Shown here piece after piece: positions 1 to 8,723 of a stretch of 44,816 nucleotides of DNA (positions are counted from its first letter, which is position 1; each line of letters starts with the position of its first letter). A model generated the notes under the pieces. That model made no database searches. It saw nothing but the letters and a program-made list of their open reading frames with translations, and was not told where the DNA came from. This DNA comes from UBA5070 sp039798065 (lineage in GTDB: Bacteria; Fibrobacterota; Fibrobacteria; UBA5070): assembly GCA_039798065.1 (NCBI GenBank), contig JBDKGS010000005.1, forward strand, positions 1 through 44,816. The letters are read 5' to 3'. The position numbers and the translations under genes are program-made.

Positions 1-1
1 G

Positions 2-238
2 ATCAGCCACCACCTGCGCAAGGCCTGGGTGATGCGCACCGGCGCCTGGGAGGCCGGCCCCATTCTGTGCCTGTTGTCGGTGCAGATCGCCATCCAAGGC
101 AACCTGTTGGCCACCCAGCCAAGCATCATGACCACCGGCGTGGTGCCCATGATCGCCTTCCTGGTGCTGTGCGTGATGACCTGGCCCACCCAAAAGCGCC
201 AAGCCGAAGTCCTGGAAAAGGCCCTGCTGCAGAACTGA
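2..238 (+). CDS. C-terminal end of a membrane protein (partial)
   Basis: The frame is open from the window edge to the TGA at 236-238, so only the last 78 residues of the protein are visible. They contain two hydrophobic stretches (about window positions 60-110 and 130-185) separated by a short polar loop, then a charged tail ending in KALLQN. This suggests an integral membrane protein with a cytoplasmic C-terminus. I do not recognise the family from this fragment. The gene ends 37 bp before pyrF on the same strand, so the two may be co-transcribed. Confidence 0.55.
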   Translation: MSHHLRKAWVMRTGAWEAGPILCLLSVQIAIQGNLLATQPSIMTTGVVPMIAFLVLCVMTWPTQKRQAEVLEKALLQN

Positions 239-275
239 TCCGCACCGCCTGAGCCGGGGTTACCTTTCCCTGGCT

Positions 276-1136
276 ATGACTTCCCTCCACGAACGCATCA
301 CGGCTCGCACGCGCGAGGTTGGCAACAACGTCTGTTTCGGCATCGACCCGCTGCTTGAGCGCATCCCTTTCGAGGGGGAGGCGCACCAGGTGGTGGAAAA
401 ATTCGGGCTCGGTTTCCTGGACGCATGCCAAAAGCGCGGCGTACTTCCCGCAGCCGTGAAGCCCAACGCGGCCTACTACGAGGCCTTCGGGCCCAAGACG
501 GTCGACTCGTTGGCCAAAATCTGTCGCGCCTGGGCCGATGCCGGCGTGCATGTGATCCTGGACGCCAAACGCGGCGATATCGGGCGCACTTCCGAAGCCT
601 ATTCGCGCGCGGCCTTTGGACAATTTTCGGCAAGCACCGTGACGGTGGCTCCTTACATGGGACGCGACTCGGTGGAGCCCTTCCTTGGCACCGAAGGCAA
701 GGGGATCTTCCTGTTGTTGCGCACCTCCAATCCCGGTGCCAAGGATTTCCAGGATCTGTCCATCGACGGCAAGCCGCTGTACCTGCACGTGGCCGCATCG
801 GCCCTATCGTGGAAGGGCGCCGAGCAGATGGGATTCGTGGTGGGCGCCACCGCTCCCGAGGAGCTGGAGCGCATCGCGGCTTGGTTTGCACAGCGCCCCT
901 TCGCCAGCCCGTTTCTGATCCCCGGCGTCTCGGTGCCCGGCGTGAAGGGCGGACAGGGCGGCGGCATCGACGAGGTGGTTCGCCGCCTGCGTGCCGGGGG
1001 CCTGGATCCGTGGGGACACCTGGTGAACGCGAGTTCGGGACTCAACTTCGCGTGGGAACGAACTGGCGATCGCGCCACCTGGGCCGAAGCGGGCGCGCAG
1101 GCGCTCCAGGAATTGGCCGAAGCCGCGAAATTGTAG
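276..1136 (+). CDS. pyrF: Orotidine 5'-phosphate decarboxylase, type 2 (PyrF)
   Basis: Decarboxylates orotidine monophosphate to UMP, the last step of de novo pyrimidine synthesis, in the cytosol. The 286-residue protein fits the longer subfamily (TIGR02127-like) rather than the roughly 230-residue E. coli type. Visible family marks are FGIDPLL near residue 21, VKPNAAYYEAFG near 61-72, the catalytic Asp/Lys motif LDAKRGDIGRT at 95-105, a phosphate-loop region GFVVGAT, and FLIPGVSVPG followed by a Gly-rich loop near the C-terminus. The ATG at 276 is the first reasonable start and gives a family-typical N-terminus. No strong Shine-Dalgarno sequence is visible. It converges on the vWA gene, with a hairpin between them. 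Confidence 0.95.
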   Translation: MTSLHERITARTREVGNNVCFGIDPLLERIPFEGEAHQVVEKFGLGFLDACQKRGVLPAAVKPNAAYYEAFGPKTVDSLAKICRAWADAGVHVILDAKRGDIGRTSEAYSRAAFGQFSASTVTVAPYMGRDSVEPFLGTEGKGIFLLLRTSNPGAKDFQDLSIDGKPLYLHVAASALSWKGAEQMGFVVGATAPEELERIAAWFAQRPFASPFLIPGVSVPGVKGGQGGGIDEVVRRLRAGGLDPWGHLVNASSGLNFAWERTGDRATWAEAGAQALQELAEAAKL

Positions 1137-1142
1137 GAGGCC

Positions 1143-1163
1143 TCGCGGGAGTTCTTCCCGCGA
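1143..1163. terminator. Hairpin between convergent genes
   Basis: An 8-bp perfect inverted repeat (TCGCGGGA / TCCCGCGA, loop of 5) lies in the 39-bp gap between the stop of pyrF and the stop of the vWA gene. Position and symmetry suit a bidirectional terminator, but there is no clean T tract on either side, so intrinsic termination is only a guess. Confidence 0.45.
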
Positions 1164-1175
1164 AACGGTTTGTGC

Positions 1176-4100
1176 TCAGTCCTTGTTGTAGCGCCGGATG
1201 TTGATGGGCAATTCCCGTCGAATGCCCATCTTCTTCAGGACGTTGATCATGGTCCGCTGACCTTCGACCGTCACCCATCCGAAGGCGCGGGCGATATAGA
1301 TGCCAGTCGACACTTTCTGTCCATTCATGTCGCGGCCGTCCCAGGCCAGGAAGATCTGGTAGTCGCCTCGCCGGGTGCGCTCGATCTGTCCCGCGTTGGC
1401 GGCCTCGATCAATCCCGTAAGATCGAACTGCACCACCGCCGTCCCGAGCAGGTCGTAGATGTAGATGCCTCCGCCTTCCGGAATCCGGTTCAGGTTCAGG
1501 ATCATGCCGCTGTAGCTTCCCACCGGCTGCATGGGGGCCTCGCCCTGCACCGTGGTCCAGCTCGAGTCGTAGGGGTCCTTGCGAACCAGGAGGGTGATGG
1601 GCTTTTGGCCGGCCGGGATTTCACCGCCGCGATCGATCACCACGGGCGTGGGAATGGATGCTTCGAGGATCAAAGGGGGAGCGCCGAATTGGAGCCGTGT
1701 CCAGAAGGCGAGCTTGCCGGGCCGGTTCCCGGCCATGTCGGAGAGCGCGCCGGTGGGCCGCGACGAGATGCGCACCGAATCGCCGGGACTGGCCGTGAAC
1801 GAGGAGTCGAGCAGGATGGTCGCCTGGACACCACCCACGAAGCGAGGCTGCTCGACAGGAATTGTCGCGACGCCGAAAGAGTCGCGGGAAGGCTTGCCCC
1901 ACGAAACCCAGGGGCCGCTGGCAGCGTTGGTCAACGGTTCGGAGAAGGTCAACGTAAGTGTGTCGAGCGTCCGACCACTGGCCGAGAAGGCGTAATGGGC
2001 GCGGAGGATGATGGGGTCGATCCGATCCTGGACGGCAAACGGAACCGTGCCGACATCGGGGAAACGCGTGCTCGCCAGCCATCCCAGGTCCTGGCATCCT
2101 AACTCCGGGCAAGCCGTGGCGCCAAAAGCGAATGGTTCCACATCGAAAGTGAGAACCCGATCGAGCGAATCGAACTGCGCCGCCGAGACGGGAAGCTCCC
2201 GCGACTGCAGCACGCCCAAGGTATCGGGCCAGCGGAACCCGATGCGGTCGGTCACGGCCAGTGCCTTGCGGAAATGGACCACGACCCGGTCGGCACGGCC
2301 GTCGGCGTCGGTATCGAAGATGTAGGCCGATTGAGGAGCATGGTCGAGGCCTTCGACGATCACTTGCCTGGCGAATTCACCGGGAGCGTTGCCCATGGAG
2401 TCGCGCAAACTGCCGGCGCGGGTGAAGCGGATGGAGTCGCCCGGATTGACCTGGAGATCGATCGAGTCGGACGGGAACACCAGGACCAGCTCGCCGGTGG
2501 TGGCATCCAAGCGCGCCTGTCGTGGGGAAATGGCCCCCATCGCGCCGCTGGGGAGGACGTTGGTGACCAGCTTTCCGTTGGGTGTGAGCGCCGGCCAGAT
2601 CCGCTCCGAAGCGCTCACGCGCAAGGTGTCGAAAATTGTCCCGCGCCGCAGGATGGCGCGAAGCGGAACCGGCGCGATCCGATCGACCACCCGAACATCC
2701 GACCAGCTCCAGATCTCGCTGTACCGCCACTTCGCGACCAGGGTCCCCTTCGCGGCGGTGGCCAGCGGCGTGCTGGACTTGAAGACAAAGCTTGCCTTCA
2801 GTGCATCGGGCGAGAGCGACATGTCGGCCGCGGCGACATCCAGCAACTTCGTGGAGTCGTTCCAGGGAAGCATGAGACGATTTCCGTCAAGCCATGGCAT
2901 CTTCAGGAACACGTCGGCGCGATCCAGCGAACCGTCGCCGTCGTCGTCGAAATAGACGACGGAATCCGGCAGGATTGGCTCCACGCGCACGGGCCTTGCC
3001 GAAATGCTCGAGGCGATGGAATCGGCGCGGAACACGATGGAGCCCGCCAGCACCGGTGAAAGCCCGCGCACTTCCACGACGGCTTGTCCGGCCGAAAGCC
3101 GCAGGGAATCGATGCGTTTGGCCGTTGCCGTGGTGGAATAGATGGAAATGCCTGGTTCGGACGGAGCCATCGCCAGCCAGTTGTTGCAGGTCAGGCACGG
3201 TTCGCTCCCAATGAACGCCTGCACGGTGACGCGGGTCTTGCCGCCCACGGCCAGACCAAGCGCGATGGAGTCCAGCGGAGTCCCGGAAGCGTCCACGAAA
3301 CGCAGACGCGCCGAAGGCAAGGTCACGAGCGTTGTGGCCTTCTGGGAGAGGTAGGAGCCCGCGATCGAATCGAGTTGCGCCAAGACCGTCCCCATCTGCA
3401 GAACCGTGTCCTTGGCGACCACCGCGATTCCTCCGGCGAAGGAGAACGACCCGTAGAAAAGACCGTCGGAACCTTTGGTGAGCTCTACCTTCAGGCTGTC
3501 GCCCAGCCGATGCTTGATCGTGACCGTCAGAGTGGTCGTAGTGGCTTCCGAATCCAGTACCGCGACCTGGATCCGTCCCGTCGGGCCTTCCAGAGTGGGC
3601 GTCATGGACAGCACCGTCACCGAAGCGTGATGCAGACCGATCATGGCCGAAGCGGTGTCGCGTCGATCGCGCGGCATCTGGAAGAACGCCCTGGCCGAAT
3701 CCCAGCCGGGTCCCGAGCGCAGCACGGCATCCCCGACGACAGAACCCGTCGACGACAGATTCTGCCACGGGATGCTTCCGTTGAATGCCTTGGAGGTTTC
3801 AGGAGCGGTTCCCGCGGGTACGGCGATCCGCACCGGTTCCGCGTCGGTCGATTTGCGGGTGTACAGGGAGATCGGCAGCGAGGCGTTGCCTTCCGGCTTG
3901 GTGGTGAGCCCGATCACGATGTTTCGGTCGGCCGTGTCGGCCCAGGCGAGACCCGACTTGTCGGGCTTCAAGGTCAATGCGCTGGCGGGTCCGCACTGCG
4001 CGACCAGGTACGGGTCGAGTGCGCCCTGCGGACGGGGGCCGGTGGAATCGGCGACAAGAACTGTCCAATTCGCCGTGATGACGTTGGCGCCCTGTTTGAC

Positions 4101-5288
4101 CCTCACCTTGATCTGGTTGGAGCCCGGTTCGAGCGCGACCAGTGAATCCAGAGCCATCAGGTAGGATCCGCTCTTGGGGGTCACGACGGTGGAATGCGAG
4201 GCCTGCCCGTTGGTGGTGTTGGTGACGAACAAGCTGTCCGGCGTGGCTGGCTTGATGACCATCCCCAGGATCTGCTGGATGACGCGCGTGAGGCTGTCGG
4301 GCATGTTGGGCGGGATCTGGTAATACTTCCCGCCGGTCATGCTCGCCACGGTATCCAAGGAGGACCCTGCCACGCTGTCCACACCCAGATAGATGGTGTA
4401 GATGGGAGGGATGCGCGTGGAGGTCGTCGTCCAGGTTTTTTTGTTCCAGTCCACGGTATTGGTGGGCGCCAAGGCTTCACGCCACTTGCCTTGGTTGGGA
4501 CGCCCGTCGGAAATCATGATGATGGCCTTGTTGGAATCCACCGAAGGCGCAACGATCGTGTTGCCCGATTTCCCGCCGTAGAGTTGGATTCGCGCCCAGG
4601 TGATGGGCTCCTCGTAATTGGTCCCCCCTCCGCTCTTGAGCGGAATGGAGGTCACCAGGTTTTCCACGCTCTGGGAGGTGGACAGCGGCGTCATGGTCAT
4701 CTGGACAGCATCGAGGACGCCGTGGAAACTGATGATGGATGCGTAGGATTGCGGCGACTTGGACGCTTGGAATCGGATGGCGTTTTGCACCGTCGACAAC
4801 CTGACGCTGTAAGGGTCGCCTGCGACTTTGCATGCGGTCTGGAGGTCGCCGTATTTGGTTGCAGGATCCACGACCGAAACCTTGTAGCCGTGGAACTGGA
4901 TCGTGTCGATGTACTTGATCACCGGGGAAGCCACCGGATCGGTGCAGTTGGTGCAGTTGCACTCGAACCAACCCGTGGTGTCCTCGGAACCCGGGAAGAT
5001 CGCCGTGGGAACCATGCTACCTGTCTGATCGAGGATGTAGGCGATGTCGGTAGGTGGCGGAACCGATCCGGCTACACCGCAAAGGTTCAGCCCTTTGGTG
5101 GAAATGCGCGTGGTGGAAAGCGGCACCTGGATGGTCGCTCCATCGAGGGTGGCGACGTCCAAGCATTGGGCTTGCGAGACAAGGTCGCAGCGTTGTCCCG
5201 CAGCCTGCACACGGCTCACGCCAGCGCCCGACAGAGCGAACAAAACACTCAGCGCAAGGTGCGCTCCGAACGGGCGTGATTTACTCAT
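1176..5288 (-). CDS. Large secreted vWA-domain surface protein with C-terminal sorting-type domain
   Basis: Predicted 1370 residues. The start at 5288 (MSKSRPFG) was chosen because it opens a signal peptide: a basic start, a hydrophobic run to about residue 28 and a likely cleavage after VQAA; the open frame continues far upstream but overlaps the divergent gene. A von Willebrand A domain spans about residues 80-320, with the MIDAS motif DQTGSM at 87-92 (D-x-T-G-S variant), GGTNYEEP at 220-227 and MISDG at 258-262. The long middle part is Thr/Ser-rich beta-type sequence with Asp-rich calcium-loop-like repeats (DDDGDGSLDRAD, DTDADGRADR). The end (WDGRDMNGQKVSTGIYIAR and following) resembles FlgD-Ig or type IX secretion C-terminal domains. 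Likely exported and surface-attached; the ligand is unknown. Inference from family knowledge; a metal-dependent adhesin is the simplest reading. Confidence 0.82.
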   Translation of the reverse strand: MSKSRPFGAHLALSVLFALSGAGVSRVQAAGQRCDLVSQAQCLDVATLDGATIQVPLSTTRISTKGLNLCGVAGSVPPPTDIAYILDQTGSMVPTAIFPGSEDTTGWFECNCTNCTDPVASPVIKYIDTIQFHGYKVSVVDPATKYGDLQTACKVAGDPYSVRLSTVQNAIRFQASKSPQSYASIISFHGVLDAVQMTMTPLSTSQSVENLVTSIPLKSGGGTNYEEPITWARIQLYGGKSGNTIVAPSVDSNKAIIMISDGRPNQGKWREALAPTNTVDWNKKTWTTTSTRIPPIYTIYLGVDSVAGSSLDTVASMTGGKYYQIPPNMPDSLTRVIQQILGMVIKPATPDSLFVTNTTNGQASHSTVVTPKSGSYLMALDSLVALEPGSNQIKVRVKQGANVITANWTVLVADSTGPRPQGALDPYLVAQCGPASALTLKPDKSGLAWADTADRNIVIGLTTKPEGNASLPISLYTRKSTDAEPVRIAVPAGTAPETSKAFNGSIPWQNLSSTGSVVGDAVLRSGPGWDSARAFFQMPRDRRDTASAMIGLHHASVTVLSMTPTLEGPTGRIQVAVLDSEATTTTLTVTIKHRLGDSLKVELTKGSDGLFYGSFSFAGGIAVVAKDTVLQMGTVLAQLDSIAGSYLSQKATTLVTLPSARLRFVDASGTPLDSIALGLAVGGKTRVTVQAFIGSEPCLTCNNWLAMAPSEPGISIYSTTATAKRIDSLRLSAGQAVVEVRGLSPVLAGSIVFRADSIASSISARPVRVEPILPDSVVYFDDDGDGSLDRADVFLKMPWLDGNRLMLPWNDSTKLLDVAAADMSLSPDALKASFVFKSSTPLATAAKGTLVAKWRYSEIWSWSDVRVVDRIAPVPLRAILRRGTIFDTLRVSASERIWPALTPNGKLVTNVLPSGAMGAISPRQARLDATTGELVLVFPSDSIDLQVNPGDSIRFTRAGSLRDSMGNAPGEFARQVIVEGLDHAPQSAYIFDTDADGRADRVVVHFRKALAVTDRIGFRWPDTLGVLQSRELPVSAAQFDSLDRVLTFDVEPFAFGATACPELGCQDLGWLASTRFPDVGTVPFAVQDRIDPIILRAHYAFSASGRTLDTLTLTFSEPLTNAASGPWVSWGKPSRDSFGVATIPVEQPRFVGGVQATILLDSSFTASPGDSVRISSRPTGALSDMAGNRPGKLAFWTRLQFGAPPLILEASIPTPVVIDRGGEIPAGQKPITLLVRKDPYDSSWTTVQGEAPMQPVGSYSGMILNLNRIPEGGGIYIYDLLGTAVVQFDLTGLIEAANAGQIERTRRGDYQIFLAWDGRDMNGQKVSTGIYIARAFGWVTVEGQRTMINVLKKMGIRRELPINIRRYNKD

Positions 5289-5456
5289 GGAGATGAAAAT
5301 GATTCCCAAACAGGGATCTCCGCAACAGAAACTGCAGGAAGGTGAAGGATTCTGGCATGGTTTGTCACCAGGCGACCAGACTTCAACACTCCTTTGGGGC
5401 GAATCGCCTCGATTGACCACGTTGGCTTGGCCTTCTGGTGTAAGCTTTGAGGACGT
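5289..5456. promoter_or_regulatory. Divergent intergenic region, vWA gene / TIGR02147 gene
   Basis: A 168-bp gap separates two divergent starts and must hold both promoters. I see TTGACC at 5413-5418 but no well-spaced -10 partner, so no promoter is assigned. The rightward gene has GAGGA three bases before its ATG; the leftward gene has no obvious ribosome binding site. If the TIGR02147 protein is a DNA-binding regulator, this gap is the natural place for its operator. Confidence 0.4.
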
Positions 5457-6287
5457 ATGCACCGAGTCTACTCCTACCTGGACTATCGCGCCTACCTGCA
5501 AGACGAGCAGGCGGCCCGAAAGGAAGCCGAACCTGGTTTCACCTCCAGGAAGTTCGCTTCGCAACTTGAAATCGACCCAGGCCAACTCACCCGGGTACTG
5601 GGTGGAAAGAGCCCCCTCCCGTTCCGGTTCGTGCCCATCGTTTCCGAGTTGTTCGGGATGGATCGCCGCGCCGCCGCCTATTTCGAGGAGTTGTTGCGCT
5701 TGGAACGGGCGCGCTCCCAGGACGAAAAGAACCGCTGCCAAGAGCGACTCGCCGCCTTGCGCGGGGTGGCCGTATCGCCGGTCGATGGCGCCAAATCCGA
5801 ATACTACGCCCATTGGTACCACTCGGTGGTCCGCGCCTTGCTGGGTCTGGGACCCTTTCGCGACGACTTCGCCGCGCTTGGGCGCATGTGCATTCCTCCC
5901 ATCACTTCCGAACAGGCCCGCAAGGCAGTGGAAATCCTGGAGGAACTGGGATTTGTACGTCGCGATCCCGACCAGGTGCTGCGCCCTGCCGAACCACATC
6001 TGACCTCCGGCGAAGGCGTCTCTCCTGTGGTCCTGCGGCAATTCCACGACCAGGCCATTCTTTTGGCCCGCGAAGCCCTGGAGCGCATTCCCGCCTCCGA
6101 ACGCGAGATTTCGGCGGTGACAGCTTCTGTCGACGCGAAAGGGTTGGCACTTTTGCGGGAGATGGCCAAGGAGCTCCGCCAACGCATCCAGACCCTGGCC
6201 CACGGCACCCGCGAACCCGATCGCGTTTTCCAACTCAACATCCAGATGTTCCCCGTCGGGGCCTGGGCCGCGGAGGACGCCCGATGA
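5457..6287 (+). CDS. TIGR02147 / DUF4423 family protein (HTH-like N-terminus)
   Basis: 276 residues, matching the family's usual length. It begins with the family signature of a D-Y-R-x-(Y/F)-L segment (YLDYRAYLQDE, residues 7-17). Residues 28-80 read like a helix-turn-helix of the XRE type (FTSRKFASQLEIDPGQLTRV and LGGKSPLP). A WYHSVVRALL segment follows in the middle, and the end carries the family hallmark EPDRVFQLNIQMFPV. The function of the family is not established; DNA binding or binding to a partner protein is inferred from the N-terminus. It is the first gene of a set: its TGA overlaps the ATG of the lipoprotein gene (ATGA), which implies translational coupling. A second member lies two genes downstream. 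Confidence 0.85.
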   Translation: MHRVYSYLDYRAYLQDEQAARKEAEPGFTSRKFASQLEIDPGQLTRVLGGKSPLPFRFVPIVSELFGMDRRAAAYFEELLRLERARSQDEKNRCQERLAALRGVAVSPVDGAKSEYYAHWYHSVVRALLGLGPFRDDFAALGRMCIPPITSEQARKAVEILEELGFVRRDPDQVLRPAEPHLTSGEGVSPVVLRQFHDQAILLAREALERIPASEREISAVTASVDAKGLALLREMAKELRQRIQTLAHGTREPDRVFQLNIQMFPVGAWAAEDAR

Positions 6288-7846
6288 GACGCTTGGCAAG
6301 TCTTCTTTCCGCGACAATTCTTGTCGGATGCGGCTTCGACGACCGCGTCGCCGGGGGCACGTCCTCCGAGGTCCCCAACGCGCTCCACGGAACCGTCCTG
6401 GACAGCGCGGGCAAACCGGTGGCCGGCTGCGCCGTGCGCATGGCTCCCAGCGCATCGTGGATCGATTCCACCGGCCGGGTCGACAGCACCGTCACCGACA
6501 GCGCCGGACGCTGGACCTTGGCGAAACGGGCCTCGACGGAATCCGTCGCCATCCTGTTCCGGAATCCCGCGGGCGCCAGCCTGGCGAGCTTGACCCTGGA
6601 CTCCACGGGACTGGCGTCAACGCGGACCGACACCCTGAAACGAGCCGTGTACGTGAAAGGCCGCCTCACCGGTGCCCGAGGATCGTCCAAGGCCTCGCTG
6701 CTGGGAACCAACCTGCACGCCTTCACCGACGCCGATGGCGGGTTCGTGCTGGGACCGCTGCCCTCCGGGAATCTCCGCATCCTGATCCACGCGGATTCCG
6801 CCGGGATTCCTGTGCGTCGCACCGAATCGCTGGTGACAAATCCTGGCGACACGGCTTCCATGTCCGGCTGGACGGTGACAGGAAACGGCTGGCTCACGGA
6901 GGATTACGGCGCCTGGACGCATTCGCGCACCGCGACGATCGACTTGACCACCAACGGCGCCGCTTCGACGGGCGACCATGCGGGATTCCCGGTTCCGGTC
7001 CGGCTGGACACGCTGATCGATTTCCGCACGGTCAAGCGAGGGGAACTGCGCTTCGACGACGGAAAGAGCACGCGCTACCCGTTCCAGATCGAGCAATGGG
7101 ACAGCGCCGCCGGTAAGGCGCTGGTGTGGGTGCGGCTGGACACCGCCAATGGAAACAGCTCCAAGCACGACCTGCGCATGTTCTGGGGAAGACCGGGCGC
7201 AGTGGCACCGGTGGACATGCCGAGCGTCTTCGATGTTTCGAGCCGATTCCTGGCCGCTTGGCACCAGGCTTCCATCATCGAAACCTCGTTGGGACTCGCG
7301 TTGTCCTGGAACGGCTCGAAGGGGGCCACTGGCGTTGTCGGAACCGCGCAAAGCGTATCGGAGACTGGGTCGTTCATGACGGATTCCGTCGAACTTGGCA
7401 AAGGGCATTCCTGGACGGTCGGAATGTGGATCCGATTGGATAAGAAACCTTCCGGCGAAACCCTCCTGGTGGGCAGCACCGACGGCCCCGATTCCACCAA
7501 CTGGGGCCTTTCTGTCAGGGACGACCAGTACGTGAGGGTCTGGTCGGGGGCCGACACGACCCGCTCCCTCGAGGCCGGCGCCCCCTTGGCGCTTGGCGTC
7601 TGGACCCATCTGGTGGCCACGTTCGAATCCGGCACCAGCCGCATCGGACTGGTTGTCGACACCACCGTGTATTCCCGTCGCAACGTGACGTTCCCGGCGA
7701 CATCGCGGCAACGCCTGCGAGGCCTGTCCGGGATAACCGGCGCGGTTGACGAAATCCGTCTGTTCGACGACGAGCGCGCAGTCCAGTGGTCCCAACTCGA
7801 ACAACGGACGGGAGCCGTCGGGGTCCCGTGGCTGAAATGGAAGTGA
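6284..7846 (+). CDS. Lipoprotein with carboxypeptidase-regulatory-like, DUF2341 and LamG-like domains
   Basis: 520 residues. The start at 6284 overlaps the previous stop (ATGA) and gives a lipoprotein signal: MRRLASLL, a hydrophobic stretch, and a lipobox-like LVGC with Cys at about residue 16. Residues 35-190 look like one or two Ig-like regulatory repeats (LHGTVLDSAGKPVAGCAV; VKGRLTGARG). From about 205 comes a DUF2341-type segment (YGAWTHSRTATIDLT, FPVPVRLDTLIDF, LRFDDGK, IEQWD, MFWGRPGA). The last 190 residues form a concanavalin/LamG-type jelly roll (WTVGMWIRLDKK, VWTHLVATFESG, GAVDEIRLFDDERA). These domains usually bind glycans or surface polymers, so an outer-membrane-anchored binding or sensing protein is likely. 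Being sandwiched between two TIGR02147 genes suggests a joint function. Confidence 0.8.
   Translation: MRRLASLLSATILVGCGFDDRVAGGTSSEVPNALHGTVLDSAGKPVAGCAVRMAPSASWIDSTGRVDSTVTDSAGRWTLAKRASTESVAILFRNPAGASLASLTLDSTGLASTRTDTLKRAVYVKGRLTGARGSSKASLLGTNLHAFTDADGGFVLGPLPSGNLRILIHADSAGIPVRRTESLVTNPGDTASMSGWTVTGNGWLTEDYGAWTHSRTATIDLTTNGAASTGDHAGFPVPVRLDTLIDFRTVKRGELRFDDGKSTRYPFQIEQWDSAAGKALVWVRLDTANGNSSKHDLRMFWGRPGAVAPVDMPSVFDVSSRFLAAWHQASIIETSLGLALSWNGSKGATGVVGTAQSVSETGSFMTDSVELGKGHSWTVGMWIRLDKKPSGETLLVGSTDGPDSTNWGLSVRDDQYVRVWSGADTTRSLEAGAPLALGVWTHLVATFESGTSRIGLVVDTTVYSRRNVTFPATSRQRLRGLSGITGAVDEIRLFDDERAVQWSQLEQRTGAVGVPWLKWK
6535..6547. repeat. Perfect copy of the dispersed 13-bp palindrome GACRRAWTYYGTC
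   Basis: GACGGAATCCGTC, symmetric around its central A, lies inside the lipoprotein gene and represents a family dispersed through the window. Other copies with intact GACR-N5-YGTC arms start at 1854, 2876, 3738, 4053, 6119, 6313, 7378, 7748, 7857, 9195, 9848, 10670, 10922, 11404, 11848, 12899, 18397, 23870, 25085, 25428, 26060, 28604, 28771, 29592, 31522, 34313, 34572, 35216, 35471, 35519, 38815, 40360, 42406 and 43053. About 30 more differ at one arm base (for example 1207, 2958, 6835, 8284, 12357, 24110, 24919, 28202, 39107, 42088). All intact copies are within genes. Confidence 0.75.
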
Positions 7847-8712
7847 GCAAGAAGGCGACAGATCCTGTCGTCTTCGATTTTCTGGACTATCGCGAGTTCC
7901 TCAAGGCGACGTACGAATTCCGTCGCGAGGCCTCGAGCGTCTTTTCCTACCGCTTCATGGCCCAACGCATCGACGTGGACGCGGGACAGCTCGCCCGCAT
8001 CCTCCAAGGCAAGTTGCACCTGCCGCAGCGAGCGCTTTCGGCCACCCTGCGCTTGTGCAAGCTGGAAGGTCGCGAAGCCGCCTACTTCGAAGACCTCTTC
8101 AGGCTGGGGAAGGCAAAGGATCCCGAAGAAGCCGAGCGCTGCCGCGAACGGTTGGAAGCCCTGAAAGTGCCCCCTCCCCGCACGATCGGACCCGAACAAG
8201 CCGAATTCTACCGCAACTGGCGCCACTCGGTGGTGAGGGCTCTGGCATCGCTGGAGGCCATTCCCCAGGAGCCGGAAACGATCGCCAATTCTTGTCGTCC
8301 ACCGCTCGCCCCCGAACAGGCCAAGGAATCGCTGGCGCTCCTGCAACAGCTGCAACTGCTGGTGCGAGGCTCCGACGGCAGATTGCGTCCCAGCGACCCC
8401 CATCTGGCGGCACACGAGAGCCTTCCGCTGGAACTGCTGAGGAGTTGGCACGCCCAAGCCATGGAGCAGGGCCGCAGGGCCCTGGCCGAGATCCCTCCCA
8501 CCGAACGCGACGTTTCGACCATGACCTTGGCGCTTTCGGCATCCGACCTTCCCACCGTGCGCTCGTGGGTGGTCGATCTTCGCCGCCAGGTGAGGGCGCT
8601 GGCCGCCAGCACGACAAATCCCGACCGGGTGTTCCAGGTGAACGTCCAGTTCTTTCCGGTGGCCGAACGCGCGAAGTCGCGCAAACCGGGACAATCGCGC
8701 TCGAACGATTAG
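7837..8712 (+). CDS. Second TIGR02147 / DUF4423 family protein
   Basis: 291 residues from the ATG at 7837, which overlaps the lipoprotein gene by 10 bp; a GTG at 7843 forming a GTGA overlap with the same stop is an equally reasonable start. Same architecture as the gene at 5457: FLDYREFLKATYEFRRE at the N-terminus, an HTH-like block (FSYRFMAQRIDVDAGQLARI), LRLCKLEGREAAYFEDL, NWRHSVVRAL in the middle, and NPDRVFQVNVQFFPV near the end. The two proteins are clearly homologous but have diverged, so this is not a fresh duplication. Probably regulatory, by family context; the biochemical role is unknown. Confidence 0.85.
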   Translation: MEVSKKATDPVVFDFLDYREFLKATYEFRREASSVFSYRFMAQRIDVDAGQLARILQGKLHLPQRALSATLRLCKLEGREAAYFEDLFRLGKAKDPEEAERCRERLEALKVPPPRTIGPEQAEFYRNWRHSVVRALASLEAIPQEPETIANSCRPPLAPEQAKESLALLQQLQLLVRGSDGRLRPSDPHLAAHESLPLELLRSWHAQAMEQGRRALAEIPPTERDVSTMTLALSASDLPTVRSWVVDLRRQVRALAASTTNPDRVFQVNVQFFPVAERAKSRKPGQSRSND

Positions 8713-8723
8713 GTTTGGAGCCT

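Noticed and set aside
1170..5279. Long open frames on the + strand opposite the vWA gene
   Set aside because: High GC keeps antisense frames open; their compositions (R, H, G, P-rich) are those of shadows, and the opposite strand has a coherent secreted protein.
5813..6283. Upstream extension of the lipoprotein frame
   Set aside because: It lies out of frame within the TIGR02147 gene; the lipoprotein signal and ATGA overlap place the start at 6284.
5289..6455. Upstream extension of the vWA reading frame to 6455 (1759 residues in total)
   Set aside because: The added 389 residues are basic, low-complexity and antisense to the well-supported TIGR02147 gene; the signal peptide begins at 5288.
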